Positions 1 through 9,029 of a stretch of 41,420 nt of DNA are shown here, piece after piece. Positions within the stretch are counted from its first letter, which is position 1. The number at the start of each line of letters is the position of its first letter. The DNA is from JAJPHY01 sp040754475 (lineage in GTDB: Bacteria; Actinomycetota; UBA4738; HRBIN12): positions 1-41,420 of the forward strand of contig JBFMCN010000097.1 in the NCBI GenBank assembly GCA_040754475.1. Reading direction: 5' to 3'. Position numbers and translations under genes: made by a program. The notes under the pieces are model-generated. The model had not been told where the DNA came from. It was given only the letters and a program-made list of their open reading frames with translations, and searched no databases.

Positions 1-2
1 AC

Positions 3-26
3 CTGGCGCTCGTGTCGGGCGAGTAG
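3..26 (+). CDS. 3' end of an upstream gene, perhaps a peptide-binding protein
   Basis: The last seven codons of an open frame (LALVSGE) end at TAG 24-26. A strong hairpin follows, then a DppB-type permease. Further on, a complete solute-binding protein gene is likewise followed by a hairpin and a second DppB gene. By that parallel the fragment may be the end of another binding protein. This is inference from context; the seven residues identify nothing on their own. Confidence 0.3.
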   Translation: MALVSGE

Positions 27-57
27 CTGGAGAGGGAACTACGGAAGATGAAGACAG

Positions 58-93
58 GCGAGAGGGGCCGACCCTAGGGCCGGCCCCTCTCGC
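58..93 (+). terminator. Hairpin between upstream gene and dppB1
   Basis: Positions 58-70 pair perfectly with 81-93 (13 bp stem, core GAGGGGCC/GGCCCCTC) around a 10-nt loop. There is no T-run, which is common for high-GC actinobacterial terminators. It may be a full terminator, or an attenuator or mRNA 3'-end stabiliser that leaves the binding protein more expressed than the permease. A hairpin with the same core stands at 4275-4306 in the same relative position. Confidence 0.6.
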
Positions 94-119
94 GGACTGA
101 GGAACGAGGCCGGGGCAAG

Positions 120-1091
120 GTGGGCAGGTACCTGATCCGAAGGATGCTGTTCTTCGTTCTGGTCCTGTTCGTCGTTTCGATTCTGACCTTCATCATCTAC
201 GTCAAGCTGCCGTCGGTGGACCCGGCGCTCAGGGCAGCCGGGCGGCACCCCAGCCCGGAGCTCCTTGCGACCATCCGACACAAGTTCGGGTTGGATCAGC
301 CTCTGTACATGCAGTACTGGAACTTCGCCAAGGGCCTGATCCCGTGGCCCGGTCTCTTCCTGAACAAGGACGTCTACTTCTCCTACAGCAGCCACGTCGC
401 GGTGAAGGAGGAGATCTTCTCTCGCCTGCCGATCACGGTCACCCTGGCAATGGGCGCCGCCGCTCTGTGGCTGCTGATCGGCATCCCGATAGGGATCGTA
501 TCGGCCATAAGGCCGAGATCCGCCATCGACAGATCCGCGATGGTGTTCGCCCTGTTCGGAGTGTCGGCGCCGGTGTTCTGGCTGGCGATGGTTCTTCTCT
601 ACATCTTCTGGTTCAAGCTCGGCATAGCGCCCGCCAGCGGGATCCCTCTTGGGGAATCCATCTGGCAGTCGATCATGCACGGGCGGTTCGTGCTGCCGTG
701 GGTCGCGCTCGCCCTCGCGACGGCCGCCTTCTACTCCCGTATGGTCCGAGCCAACCTGATGGAGACCATGGGAGAGGACTACATCCGGACGGCCCGGGCG
801 AAAGGACTGTCCGAGCGGACGGTGATCTACAAGCACGGTCTGCGGAGCGCCCTTACGCCGGTCGTCACGATGTTCGGCCTGGACCTCGCATTCCTGCTCG
901 GAGGCGCTGTCATAACCGAGACGGTGTTCGAACTCCCCGGGGTGGGCCAGTACGCGTTGAGCTCTCTGGTCGTCAACGACTTCCCGCCGATCATGGGAGT
1001 CACCGTCCTGGGTGCGCTCTTCATCGTGGCCGCGAACCTGATCGTCGACGTCGTCTACGCCTTCCTCGATCCCCGCGTTCGCTACACGTGA
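120..1091 (+). CDS. dppB: Peptide ABC transporter permease, DppB/OppB family (copy 1)
   Basis: This 323-aa inner-membrane permease of a dipeptide/oligopeptide importer forms half of the channel with a DppC partner. The N-terminus (MGRYLIRRML) runs into the first membrane helix. A periplasmic segment with the family pattern DPALRAAGRHP and KFGLDQP follows, then five more hydrophobic segments. The cytoplasmic EAA-type loop that docks on the ATPase is seen near residues 218-240 (EDYIRTARAKGL). The C-terminus VVYAFLDPRVRYT is typical. The start is GTG 120; no strong Shine-Dalgarno is visible. It is closely similar to the second DppB at 4339 (same EAA loop, same C-terminus), so the two are paralogues. 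The substrate is not determined by sequence. Confidence 0.93.
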   Translation: MGRYLIRRMLFFVLVLFVVSILTFIIYVKLPSVDPALRAAGRHPSPELLATIRHKFGLDQPLYMQYWNFAKGLIPWPGLFLNKDVYFSYSSHVAVKEEIFSRLPITVTLAMGAAALWLLIGIPIGIVSAIRPRSAIDRSAMVFALFGVSAPVFWLAMVLLYIFWFKLGIAPASGIPLGESIWQSIMHGRFVLPWVALALATAAFYSRMVRANLMETMGEDYIRTARAKGLSERTVIYKHGLRSALTPVVTMFGLDLAFLLGGAVITETVFELPGVGQYALSSLVVNDFPPIMGVTVLGALFIVAANLIVDVVYAFLDPRVRYT

Positions 1092-1228
1092 CGCCCCGCC
1101 GCCGGGCGCCGCCGGCGGGCCGCGCGTGGCCTCCGGGAGTGCATACGGCAATCCCCCGATCGGCCGACCCCCGTATTCCTGGCTAGGCAAGGGGTATGGC
1201 CTCGTTTGTGCGGCTCACGACGCTGAAA

Positions 1229-1234
1229 TAGACT
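1229..1234 (+). promoter_or_regulatory. Candidate -10 box for dppC
   Basis: TAGACT fits the TANNNT pattern repeated throughout this window and lies 31 nt before the dppC ATG, with a GGGGGAG ribosome-binding site in between. The 174-nt gap from dppB1 also holds a GC-rich inverted repeat near 1097-1118. Together they suggest dppC has its own promoter. No clear -35 is seen. Confidence 0.45.
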
Positions 1235-1265
1235 TCGCGCTCGAACCTCGGGGGGAGCAGACTGG

Positions 1266-2255
1266 ATGAGCCAGGTCGGGACTCAGCCGATCGCGGAGCC
1301 GCACGCCCCCGACTTCGGCGAGCCAACGGCTCAGGTAATGGGGCGCTCCCCCTGGGAGCTGTTCTGGCGGCGGTTCAGGCAGGACCGTGTGGCGCTGGTC
1401 GGGCTCGGGTTCATCGCGGTGCTCATGCTCGTGGCGATCAGCGCGCCCCTGATCGCGCGATTCGTGGCGCACCATGGACCGAACGAGCTAAACACCAACC
1501 TCACGGACGCGATCGGGCTGCCCGCCGTGGGACCGAGCAAGGCGTACTGGCTCGGCGTCGACACCGTAGGGCGGGACGTGTTCGTGCGGACGGTCTACGG
1601 CGCCCGGACGTCTCTCACGGTGGCGTTCGTGGCCACCGGGCTGGCGGTCACGCTGGGAATCGTCTTGGGGACGCTGGCGGGCTTCTTCGGCGGATGGGTC
1701 GACACCCTCGTGTCCCGCGTGATGGACATCGTCCTTTCGCTCCCGGTGCTGCTGCTGGCTCTCGGCATCTCGGCGGCCTGCTCGATAAAGGCGACTGGGT
1801 GCCTGGCCGGGCTCGTCCAGCCGGGGGTTCCCCTCGTGATCGAGATAATTGCGCTGTTCACCTGGCCCTACATCGGACGGATCGTCCGGGGGCAGGTCCT
1901 GTCCCTGCGCGAGAAGGAGTTCGTCGAGGCCGCCAGGTCCCAGGGGTTCACGAACCCCGCAATCATGTTCCGCGAGATCCTGCCGAACCTGGCTGCTTCG
2001 ATCATCGTCTACACGACTCTGATCATCCCCAGCAACATCATCTTCGAGGCTTCGCTCTCCTTCCTGGGCATCGGCATCCCCTTCACGACACCGTCGTGGG
2101 GGCGGATGATCTCCGACGCGGCGGGCAACCAGCTCTACACGGCCGCGTGGTGGATGCTGCTGGCGCCGGGTGTCGCGCTCGTGATGACCACGCTCGCCTT
2201 CAACCTCGTGGGTGATGGGCTGCGCGACGCGTTGGACCCAAGGACGGGAGGATGA
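1266..2255 (+). CDS. dppC: Peptide ABC transporter permease, DppC/OppC family
   Basis: This 329-aa second permease subunit of the peptide importer has the N-terminal OppC_N segment (SPWELFWRRFRQDRVALVGL) leading into membrane helix 1. A periplasmic region with LGVDTVGRDVFVRTVYGART, the DppC family signature, follows. The EAA loop (VEAARSQGFTNPAIMFREIL) lies near residues 217-236, and the C-terminus GDGLRDALDPR is typical. The ATG at 1266 is preceded by GGGGGAG at good spacing. It is the only DppC in the window although there are two DppB genes, so it may serve both. The insertion around residues 170-190 (CSIKATGCLAG) with two cysteines is a little unusual. Confidence 0.93.
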   Translation: MSQVGTQPIAEPHAPDFGEPTAQVMGRSPWELFWRRFRQDRVALVGLGFIAVLMLVAISAPLIARFVAHHGPNELNTNLTDAIGLPAVGPSKAYWLGVDTVGRDVFVRTVYGARTSLTVAFVATGLAVTLGIVLGTLAGFFGGWVDTLVSRVMDIVLSLPVLLLALGISAACSIKATGCLAGLVQPGVPLVIEIIALFTWPYIGRIVRGQVLSLREKEFVEAARSQGFTNPAIMFREILPNLAASIIVYTTLIIPSNIIFEASLSFLGIGIPFTTPSWGRMISDAAGNQLYTAAWWMLLAPGVALVMTTLAFNLVGDGLRDALDPRTGG

Positions 2256-2343
2256 GCTGGGCGGAGAGGAGGTCGGCCAAGACGAAGCCTGGATCCACGA
2301 ATCAACGGGATTCGACAAAGGTCGGATGAAGGAGAGGGGGGAA

Positions 2344-4242
2344 GTGGTGACGACCAAACGGACTGCGAAGCTGCTCGCGCTCGTGGCCGTTCTCGCGGTC
2401 CTCGCGACCGCGTGCGGCGGCGAAGGCGAGGGCGGCGAGTCGGAGACGCCCTCGGTCGAAGTCACGCAGGGCGGGACATACAGGACGTCGGCCGAGGACT
2501 TCGGATTCACCGGTGCGTTCGACCCCACGGGCGAGTACCTGGGATCCGCGTGGGGCCTGTACACGAGTCTCCTGCTGCGGAACCTGGTCACCTACAAACA
2601 CGTCGGCGGCGTAGAGGGTGACGACATCGTGCCGGATATCGCCGAGAGCTGGGAGACGTCGGCCGACGGTCTGACGTGGACCTTCCATCTGAAGTCTGGC
2701 GTCGAGTGGGGACCGCCGCTCAATCGCGACGTTACTTCCGCCGACGTCGAGTATGCGTTCGAGCGCATCAACGCGAAGTCCCTGGCTGCCCAGTACGGCT
2801 ACTACTACACCGGCGTGATCGAGGGGATGACGGGCCAGGAGAAGGCCATCAAGCCGGTCTCCGGGATCGAGACCCCGGACGACTCCACCATCATCTTCCA
2901 CCTTGTCGCGCCGACCGGCGACCTGCTGTACCGGCTGGCGATGCCGGCAACGGCGCCCATGCCGAAGGAAGTGGCTGGGTGCTTCAAGAGGGCCGGGGAG
3001 TACGGCCGCTACGTCATGTCGTCGGGACCGTACATGATCAAGGGGCAGGACGAGCTGGACGTCTCGTCCTGCGACACCCTCGAGCCGATCTCGGGGTTCG
3101 ACCCGACCAAGTACATCGTGTTCGTCCGCAACCCGAACTACGACCCGGCGACCGACGAGTCGCGCGAGGCCAACGTCGACGGTGTGGTGATCACGATCAA
3201 CACCAACACCGAGGACATCTACAACAAGGTCCTGGCAGGTGAGCTGGACGGGACCGGCTACCCGGCAGGCGAGCCGCCGGCGCCGATCCTGCGCCAGTAC
3301 CTGACGGACCCGGAGCTGGAGGACAAGCTCAAGATCGACTCGGGCGACCGGACCTGGTACATCTTCATGAACCTGTTGGTCCCGCCCTTCGACGACATCC
3401 ACGTCCGTAAGGCAGTGAACTTCGTGATCGACAAGGCCGCGCTCCAGAAGGCATGGGGCGGGCCGAGCCACGGGGAGATCGCCACCTCGATCGAACCCCC
3501 TACGGTCCTGGCCACGACGGCCGAATACGACCCGTACGCCACCCCGAACCACGAGGGTGACGTCCAGGCAGCCATGGACGAGATGAAGCAGTCGAAGTAC
3601 GACGCGGACGGCGACGGTGTGTGCGACGCGGACGTGTGCGACGGCGTGCTCATGATCAACCGCAACTATCCGCCGTTCAGCGACATGAGCCCGGTCATCC
3701 AGGACAACCTCGCGCAGATCGGGATCAACATCAAGGTGCGCGAGCTGGACTCGAGCACGGCGTACACGACCGACCAGACCGTGGAGAACCTGATCCCGAT
3801 CGCGGCGAACGCCGGTTGGGGCAAGGACTACGCGGACCCGTCCACGTTCGCAGTCCTGTTCCTGGAGAGCGGCATCTCCTGCACCGGGCAGGTCAACTAC
3901 TCCGAGGTCGGCATGACTCAGGCTCAGGCCGAGGAGTGCAACGTCATCGACGCGTGGAACGCAGCAACGAGCAACGGGCAGAACCCGCTTCCAAACGTCG
4001 ACGAGAAGTTCACCGAGTGCAACGCGGCTCTCGGTGACGCCAGGACGACCTGTTGGACCGAGTTCGACCAGTACCTCATGGAGGAAGTCGTGCCGTGGGC
4101 GCCCTACCTGTGGGCAACGGTACTCAGCACTCTGTCCGACTCGGTGACCAAGTACGAGTTCGACCAGTTCGCCGGGACGATCTCGTACTCGCGCATAGCC
4201 GTGGACAACGGCCTGGACCCGAACACGGTCCCGGTCGGGTAA
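2344..4242 (+). CDS. Peptide ABC transporter substrate-binding lipoprotein, family 5
   Basis: This extracytoplasmic solute-binding protein of the DppA/OppA type is about 632 aa. The open frame extends upstream, but the likely start is GTG 2344 (or the adjacent GTG 2347), because GGAGAGGGGG stands directly before it and translation then opens with a lipoprotein signal peptide: KR, a Leu/Ala/Val core and lipobox LATAC with Cys24. The mature protein shows the family pattern: an acidic low-complexity linker, GGTYRTS, DIVPDIAESWETSADGLTWTF, NRDVTSADVEYAFERI and DDIHVRKAVNFVIDKAAL. A segment DADGDGVCDADVCDG resembles a calcium-binding insert. A hairpin and the second dppB follow. Confidence 0.92.
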   Translation: MVTTKRTAKLLALVAVLAVLATACGGEGEGGESETPSVEVTQGGTYRTSAEDFGFTGAFDPTGEYLGSAWGLYTSLLLRNLVTYKHVGGVEGDDIVPDIAESWETSADGLTWTFHLKSGVEWGPPLNRDVTSADVEYAFERINAKSLAAQYGYYYTGVIEGMTGQEKAIKPVSGIETPDDSTIIFHLVAPTGDLLYRLAMPATAPMPKEVAGCFKRAGEYGRYVMSSGPYMIKGQDELDVSSCDTLEPISGFDPTKYIVFVRNPNYDPATDESREANVDGVVITINTNTEDIYNKVLAGELDGTGYPAGEPPAPILRQYLTDPELEDKLKIDSGDRTWYIFMNLLVPPFDDIHVRKAVNFVIDKAALQKAWGGPSHGEIATSIEPPTVLATTAEYDPYATPNHEGDVQAAMDEMKQSKYDADGDGVCDADVCDGVLMINRNYPPFSDMSPVIQDNLAQIGINIKVRELDSSTAYTTDQTVENLIPIAANAGWGKDYADPSTFAVLFLESGISCTGQVNYSEVGMTQAQAEECNVIDAWNAATSNGQNPLPNVDEKFTECNAALGDARTTCWTEFDQYLMEEVVPWAPYLWATVLSTLSDSVTKYEFDQFAGTISYSRIAVDNGLDPNTVPVG

Positions 4243-4274
4243 GGGCAACAGAGGGAACGAGAAGGACGACGGAT

Positions 4275-4306
4275 GGAGGGGCCGCTCTCGAGGGGGCGGC
4301 CCCTCC
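4275..4306 (+). terminator. Hairpin between binding protein and dppB2
   Basis: An 11-bp perfect stem (4275-4285 with 4296-4306, GGAGGGGCCGC paired with its complement) encloses a 10-nt loop. There is no T-run. It shares its core with the hairpin at 58-93, which also sits just upstream of a dppB gene, so hairpin and gene order appear to have been duplicated together. It may be a terminator or a processing/stability element. Confidence 0.6.
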
Positions 4307-4323
4307 TCGCGTCCCGACGCACC

Positions 4324-4329
4324 TAGACT
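4324..4329 (+). promoter_or_regulatory. Candidate -10 box for dppB2
   Basis: TAGACT lies 9 nt before the ATG of the second dppB and just after the hairpin. No Shine-Dalgarno stands before the ATG, in keeping with a leaderless or near-leaderless transcript. The 13-nt string CCTAGACTGAGGC around it recurs at 7803-7815, where no gene follows on that strand. Confidence 0.45.
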
Positions 4330-4338
4330 GAGGCGTTC

Positions 4339-5307
4339 ATGGGTAGGTACATCGTCCGGCGGTTGCTGTGGGTGGTGTTCGTGCTCTTCGTCATCACCCT
4401 CATCACGTTCCTCATCTTCTTCGTCATGCCGCCGACCGATCCGGCGATCAACTTCGCCGGCCGGCAGCCCACGACAGAGTTGGTCGCGGAGGTGAGGCAC
4501 CAGTTTGGGCTGGACAAACCGCTCGTCGTGCAGATCGGCCTGTTCTACAAGCGGATCTTCTTCGGCGACGAGTACGGGTGGCCGGGCATGGGCTTCTCTT
4601 TCGTCACACGGTCGGCGTTGAAGCCGATCATCCTTGGTCGCCTCTCGGTCACGATGCAGCTCGCGCTCGGAGCGGCGATGATGTGGGTCCTGCTCGGGAT
4701 TCCGACCGGCATCCTCTCGGCCCTTCGGCCGAGATCGATCTTCGACCGGCTGGCCATGGGGTTCGCGCTCATAGGGGTCTCGGCGCCGGTGTTCTTCCTC
4801 GGTCCGTTGTTCCTGTACCTGTTCTGGTACAAGCTCCGCCTCGCGCCCGGGTCGGGCTACTACTCGATAGGGCAGTACGGGCTGGGCACGTGGGCGTCGC
4901 ACTTCATCATGCCGTGGATAGTCCTAGCTCTCTTGTACGCGGCCTTCTACGCGCGCATGACCCGGGCGAACCTCATCGAGACGATGGGGCAGGACTACAT
5001 CCGAACGGCTCGTGCCAAGGGACTGCCCGAACGGCGCGTGGTCTTCAAGCATGGGCTTCGGGCGAGCCTTACGCCGGTCGTGACGATGTTCGGCTTGGAT
5101 CTCGGCGCGCTGCTCGGCGGAGCATTCATCACCGAGACCGTCTTCAACCTGCCGGGGATCGGGGCTTACGCGATCAAATCGGTTGCATCCGGGGACCTGT
5201 ACGCCATCCTGGACGTGACGATCATCGCCGGGTTCTTCATCACGTTCGCGAATCTTGTCGTGGACGTCGTCTACGCCTTCCTCGACCCCCGGGTCAGATA
5301 CTCTTAG
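4339..5307 (+). CDS. dppB: Peptide ABC transporter permease, DppB/OppB family (copy 2)
   Basis: This 322-aa membrane permease is paralogous to the one at 120-1091. It has the same N-terminus (MGRYIVRRLL), periplasmic FAGRQP and HQFGLDKP, six hydrophobic segments, EAA loop QDYIRTARAKGLPERRVVFK and C-terminus VVYAFLDPRVRYS. The ATP-binding subunit genes follow immediately, so this copy is probably the one cotranscribed with them. Having two DppB copies flank a single DppC and binding protein suggests either alternative channel combinations or a duplicated transporter that lost genes. Confidence 0.93.
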   Translation: MGRYIVRRLLWVVFVLFVITLITFLIFFVMPPTDPAINFAGRQPTTELVAEVRHQFGLDKPLVVQIGLFYKRIFFGDEYGWPGMGFSFVTRSALKPIILGRLSVTMQLALGAAMMWVLLGIPTGILSALRPRSIFDRLAMGFALIGVSAPVFFLGPLFLYLFWYKLRLAPGSGYYSIGQYGLGTWASHFIMPWIVLALLYAAFYARMTRANLIETMGQDYIRTARAKGLPERRVVFKHGLRASLTPVVTMFGLDLGALLGGAFITETVFNLPGIGAYAIKSVASGDLYAILDVTIIAGFFITFANLVVDVVYAFLDPRVRYS

Positions 5308-5346
5308 TGGCTATGGCTCACGGACAGGATCTCGGGAGGAGCCCCG

Positions 5347-6356
5347 GTGCCTGAGCCGCTCCTCGAGGTCCGCGACCTGAAGGTCCACTTCCCCACCGAG
5401 GACGGCCTCGTCAAGGCCGTCGACGGTGTCTCGTTTACCCTCCAGCCGGGGGAGACCCTCGGGGTGGTGGGGGAGTCCGGCTCCGGCAAGAGCGTCACCT
5501 TCCTGACCGTCATGGGCTTGGTCACCACGGACCAAGCCGTCATCGAGGGCGAGGTGCTGTTCCGGGGCCAGGACCTGCTGAAGCTGCCCAAGGATGAGAT
5601 GCGCAACATCCGCGGGTCCAAGATCAGCATGATCTTCCAGGACCCGATGACCTCCCTGCATCCCTTCTACAAGGTCGGCTACCAGATCGCGGAGGCCATC
5701 CGAACCCACCAGCAGGTCTCGAAGCACGAGGCCCACGACCAGGCCGTCGAGATGCTCCGCAAGGTCGGCATCCCCAAGCCGGAGGAACGTGCGAGCCAGT
5801 ATCCGCACGAGTTCTCGGGCGGCATGCGCCAGCGGGCAATGATCGGGATGGCGCTCTCGCTCAACCCCGACATGCTGGTGGCCGATGAGCCGACCACGGC
5901 CCTGGACGTGACCGTTCAGGCTCAGATCCTCGACCTGATCGACCGGCTCAAGGCGGAGTTCAACGCCTCGGTGGTCGTGATCACGCACGACCTAGGCGTC
6001 GTGGCCGAGCACTGCGACGATATCCAGGTCATGTACGCCGGGAAGATCGTCGAGTTCGGCAATCGCCGCGACATCTACTACGGGCCGCACCACCCGTACA
6101 CGTGGGGGCTGCTGGGATCGATCTCGAGGCTGGACTCCACGTCGAAGGAACGGCTCCAGCCGATCAAGGGGCTACCCCCCTCGCTGATCTTCGTGCCGCC
6201 CGGGTGCGCCTTCCACCCGAGGTGCCCGTACGCGTTCGATCGATGCCGGACCGACGTACCCGAGCTGCTCCCGGTCGACGGGCACCACGCTTCGGCATGT
6301 CACCTGTCGCTCGCGGACAAGGAGCGGATCTTCCAGGAGGAGGTGATGGTCCGGCG

Positions 6357-6360
<4 letters not shown>
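5347..6360 (+). CDS. dppD: Peptide ABC transporter ATP-binding protein, DppD/OppD family
   Basis: This 337-aa ATPase subunit energises the peptide importer on the cytoplasmic face. It shows Walker A GESGSGKS (about residues 42-49), Q-loop MIFQDPMTSLHP, ABC signature SGGMRQR, Walker B MLVADEPT, D-loop ALDVT and the switch His in VITHDLGV. The C-terminal oligopeptide/dipeptide domain carries the cysteine cluster PGCAFHPRCPYAFDRC, usual for DppD/OppD. GTG 5347 follows GGGAGGAG, a strong ribosome-binding site. The stop overlaps the next gene as ATGA, indicating translational coupling. Confidence 0.95.
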
Positions 6361-7415
<1,055 letters not shown>

Positions 7416-7424
7416 AATCGCGCC

Positions 7425-7649
7425 GTGCTGAACGCAATCGCGCTGGTCATCAACATCGCGTCGAGCCTGTTCCTGATCGTGTTCATCCTGATGCACGCGG
7501 GGCGGGGGAGCGGGCTGTCCGACATGTTCGGTGGGACCAGCACCCTGAGCGGCGGCACCGCGCTCGAACGGCGGCTGGACAAGGTCACCGTCATCACGGC
7601 ACTCCTCTTCGGCCTCTCCACGTTCTGGCTGTCCTGGAAGTGGAAGTAG
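7425..7649 (+). CDS. secG: Preprotein translocase subunit SecG
   Basis: This 74-aa membrane protein is the small auxiliary subunit of the SecYEG channel. Two hydrophobic helices (about residues 5-22 and 52-70) flank the cytoplasmic loop with the SecG pattern MHAGRGSGLSDMFGG. Length and topology match the family. It starts at GTG 7425 directly after a -10 box, so it is probably translated from a leaderless mRNA. A 14-nt perfect palindrome (7658-7671) follows the stop and may end the transcript before the tRNA promoter. Confidence 0.93.
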   Translation: MLNAIALVINIASSLFLIVFILMHAGRGSGLSDMFGGTSTLSGGTALERRLDKVTVITALLFGLSTFWLSWKWK

Positions 7650-7677
7650 CCGCAACGGGCCGGCGCCGGCCGGTTGG

Positions 7678-7683
7678 TAGAAT
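7678..7683 (+). promoter_or_regulatory. -10 box of tRNA-Leu
   Basis: TAGAAT lies 11 nt before the first base of the tRNA. It is the same hexamer as at secG, pup and tatA. It lies directly after the GC-rich palindrome that follows secG. Confidence 0.55.
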
Positions 7684-7694
7684 CCGCATCGCCC

Positions 7695-7783
7695 GTCGGA
7701 GTGGCGGAACATGGTAGACGCGCTAGGTTGAGGGCCTAGTGGGCGATAAGCCCGTAGGGGTTCAAATCCCCTCTCCGACACCA
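7695..7783 (+). tRNA. tRNA-Leu, anticodon GAG
   Basis: The acceptor stem GTCGGAG pairs perfectly with CTCCGAC (7773-7779), followed by discriminator A and an encoded CCA (7781-7783). The anticodon arm is CTAGG-TTGAGGG-CCTAG, giving anticodon GAG, which reads CUC and CUU. A long variable arm (GGGC/GCCC stem) marks the class II structure of leucine tRNAs. The T arm is AGGGG-TTCAAAT-CCCCT. A leucine identity fits both the variable arm and the anticodon. Confidence 0.95.
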
Positions 7784-7831
7784 ACAGACGGCGTGCTTCC
7801 CCCTAGACTGAGGCCGGCAAGAGGGCGCCCG

Positions 7832-8713
7832 TCAGTCCCGGGGGTGGAAGAGCGAGTATAGAGAGCACCCGCTCGCTCGTTCCCAGATCGGCGTTCGCGC
7901 CGACACCCCGAGTGGTGAGACGCTCCAGATACGGTGGTCCTCGTCGTCCGGCCGTGGCGCACCGGGCCGTCCAAACCAGCGCTGGTCGACTCGGGACTTG
8001 AGAGAGCCACTCGGTTGATGGCTCGTTGGGCGGATGGTCGCTTGCGGTTCGGATGCTTCCTCGACGGCCGGCAGACCTTCCGTTCTGCTTGGCATCTGGC
8101 GTCGCCGGGCGCGACGTTCGGCGCCGGCGCCGGACCACCTTCTGAAGATGTTGCGGGGGGAGGCGATCATCTTGCGGGAGTTCTCGGTGAGTAGCTGCGA
8201 GTACTCCTCGTCCAACAGGCAGGACGGACCGGAGCAGCCGCTCGACCGCTCGTGGATCGGCATCCTCGCAGGCGCCCCCTCCGCGCCAGCGATGCTCCAG
8301 ACCGCCGCGCTCGCATCATCGGGACGGGGGTCGGGGGCACCCATCCGCCACCACCCACTGTGATCGATCTGGATGCGAGTCTTTGCCCTCTCTTGGATGA
8401 ACTCGACTGCCACATCGGCGGCGTCGGCCCCGTCCTCGCGAAGGTGCCAACGGTAGGCCAGCCTTCGCGGAGGCTCCCATTGGGTGATCTCGCCCCAGTC
8501 GAGCTCGTCTCCACCGGCCGTCCGTTCGTAGATCCGGCCGCCGACGTGGGGCTCAAGCACGATATCCAGGGCTTGCCTACCCGTCACGGTGTGCTCAGTG
8601 GGCCACCAGCGCGTTATGTCGGACGTCCAGACTTCGAACGCGTGCGGTGCAGGGCAATCGACCTCGAAGTACAGGCGAAGTGGCTGATTACGAAGCGGGA
8701 CGCTCGTCGTCAC
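7832..8713 (-). CDS. SRPBCC/AHSA1-domain protein with duplicated C-terminal tail (srpbcc1)
   Basis: This 293-aa protein opens with one AHSA1-type SRPBCC domain (about residues 5-125: PHAFEVWTSDITRWWP, DIVLEPHVGGRIYERT, WEPPRRLAYRWHL). Such domains bind hydrophobic ligands, but the ligand here is unknown. The paralogues at 9030 and 15947 end soon after the domain with a tail [ST]P-x-x-ER-[AS]-SGC-[SA]. Here that tail occurs twice, once after the domain (HERSSGCSGP) and again at the very end (WERASGCS), separated by about 90 residues of Arg-rich low-complexity sequence. The extra length may be real or may record a fusion with a decayed neighbour. The GTG start overlaps the arsR2 stop as GTGA. 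It is the last gene of a four-gene operon. Confidence 0.65.
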   Translation of the reverse strand: MTTSVPLRNQPLRLYFEVDCPAPHAFEVWTSDITRWWPTEHTVTGRQALDIVLEPHVGGRIYERTAGGDELDWGEITQWEPPRRLAYRWHLREDGADAADVAVEFIQERAKTRIQIDHSGWWRMGAPDPRPDDASAAVWSIAGAEGAPARMPIHERSSGCSGPSCLLDEEYSQLLTENSRKMIASPRNIFRRWSGAGAERRARRRQMPSRTEGLPAVEEASEPQATIRPTSHQPSGSLKSRVDQRWFGRPGAPRPDDEDHRIWSVSPLGVSARTPIWERASGCSLYSLFHPRD

Positions 8714-9027
8714 GTCTGCTCCGCTCCCGTGTTCTCGGCCACCAGTCGGAACCTCGTGGCCGCATCGGTCCATACCTTGGTGAGGTACGTACGCACTGCT
8801 TCCACGCCCTCATCGTGGAGTCGGTAGATGCGCCTGGTCCCTTGAGGCTCCTCGGTCACCAGCCCGGCCTCGCGCAGGAGTCTGAGGTGCCGCGACACTG
8901 CAGGGCGGCTGATCGGCATGGCGTCGGCGATCTCCTGCACCGAGAGTCCGCCCTCACCGAGCAGCTCCACGATGGCCCTGCGGTTCGAGTCGCCTAGCGC
9001 TTCGAAGGGGTCGCCAGATGCCTTCAT
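8710..9027 (-). CDS. ArsR-family transcriptional regulator (arsR2)
   Basis: This 105-aa winged-helix repressor of the ArsR/SdpR type begins MKASGDPFEALGDSNRRAIV. The helix-turn-helix (VQEIADAMPISRPAVSRHL) covers about residues 30-48, and a beta wing (GTRRIYRLH) follows. No cysteine-rich metal site is visible, so metal sensing is not indicated. The ATG at 9027 lies 2 nt after the stop of srpbcc2, and the stop overlaps the srpbcc1 start. The open frame continues upstream through srpbcc2 in another phase, which I reject. It is nearly identical to arsR1, including long identical DNA stretches, so the duplication is recent. Confidence 0.88.
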   Translation of the reverse strand: MKASGDPFEALGDSNRRAIVELLGEGGLSVQEIADAMPISRPAVSRHLRLLREAGLVTEEPQGTRRIYRLHDEGVEAVRTYLTKVWTDAATRFRLVAENTGAEQT

Positions 9028-9029
9028 CG

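Noticed and set aside
2302..4902. Long minus-strand open frame opposite the binding protein and dppB2
   Set aside because: It is an antisense shadow of clear coding sequence and crosses the intergenic hairpin; no domain is visible.
7803..7815. Promoter-like CCTAGACTGAGGC identical to the dppB2 -10 region
   Set aside because: No gene follows on the plus strand and 13 nt may recur by chance given the common TAGACT box.
7850..7900. Reading the shared SRPBCC tail in another frame (frameshifted domain end)
   Set aside because: I considered that the tail was a frameshift artefact. Nucleotide differences between copies concentrate at third positions of the SGC frame, which favours that frame as genuine.
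7934..8363. Plus-strand frames opposite srpbcc1
   Set aside because: They overlap the low-complexity middle of srpbcc1 and have no motif or ribosome-binding site. The tail motif on the minus strand shows third-position variation, supporting that strand.
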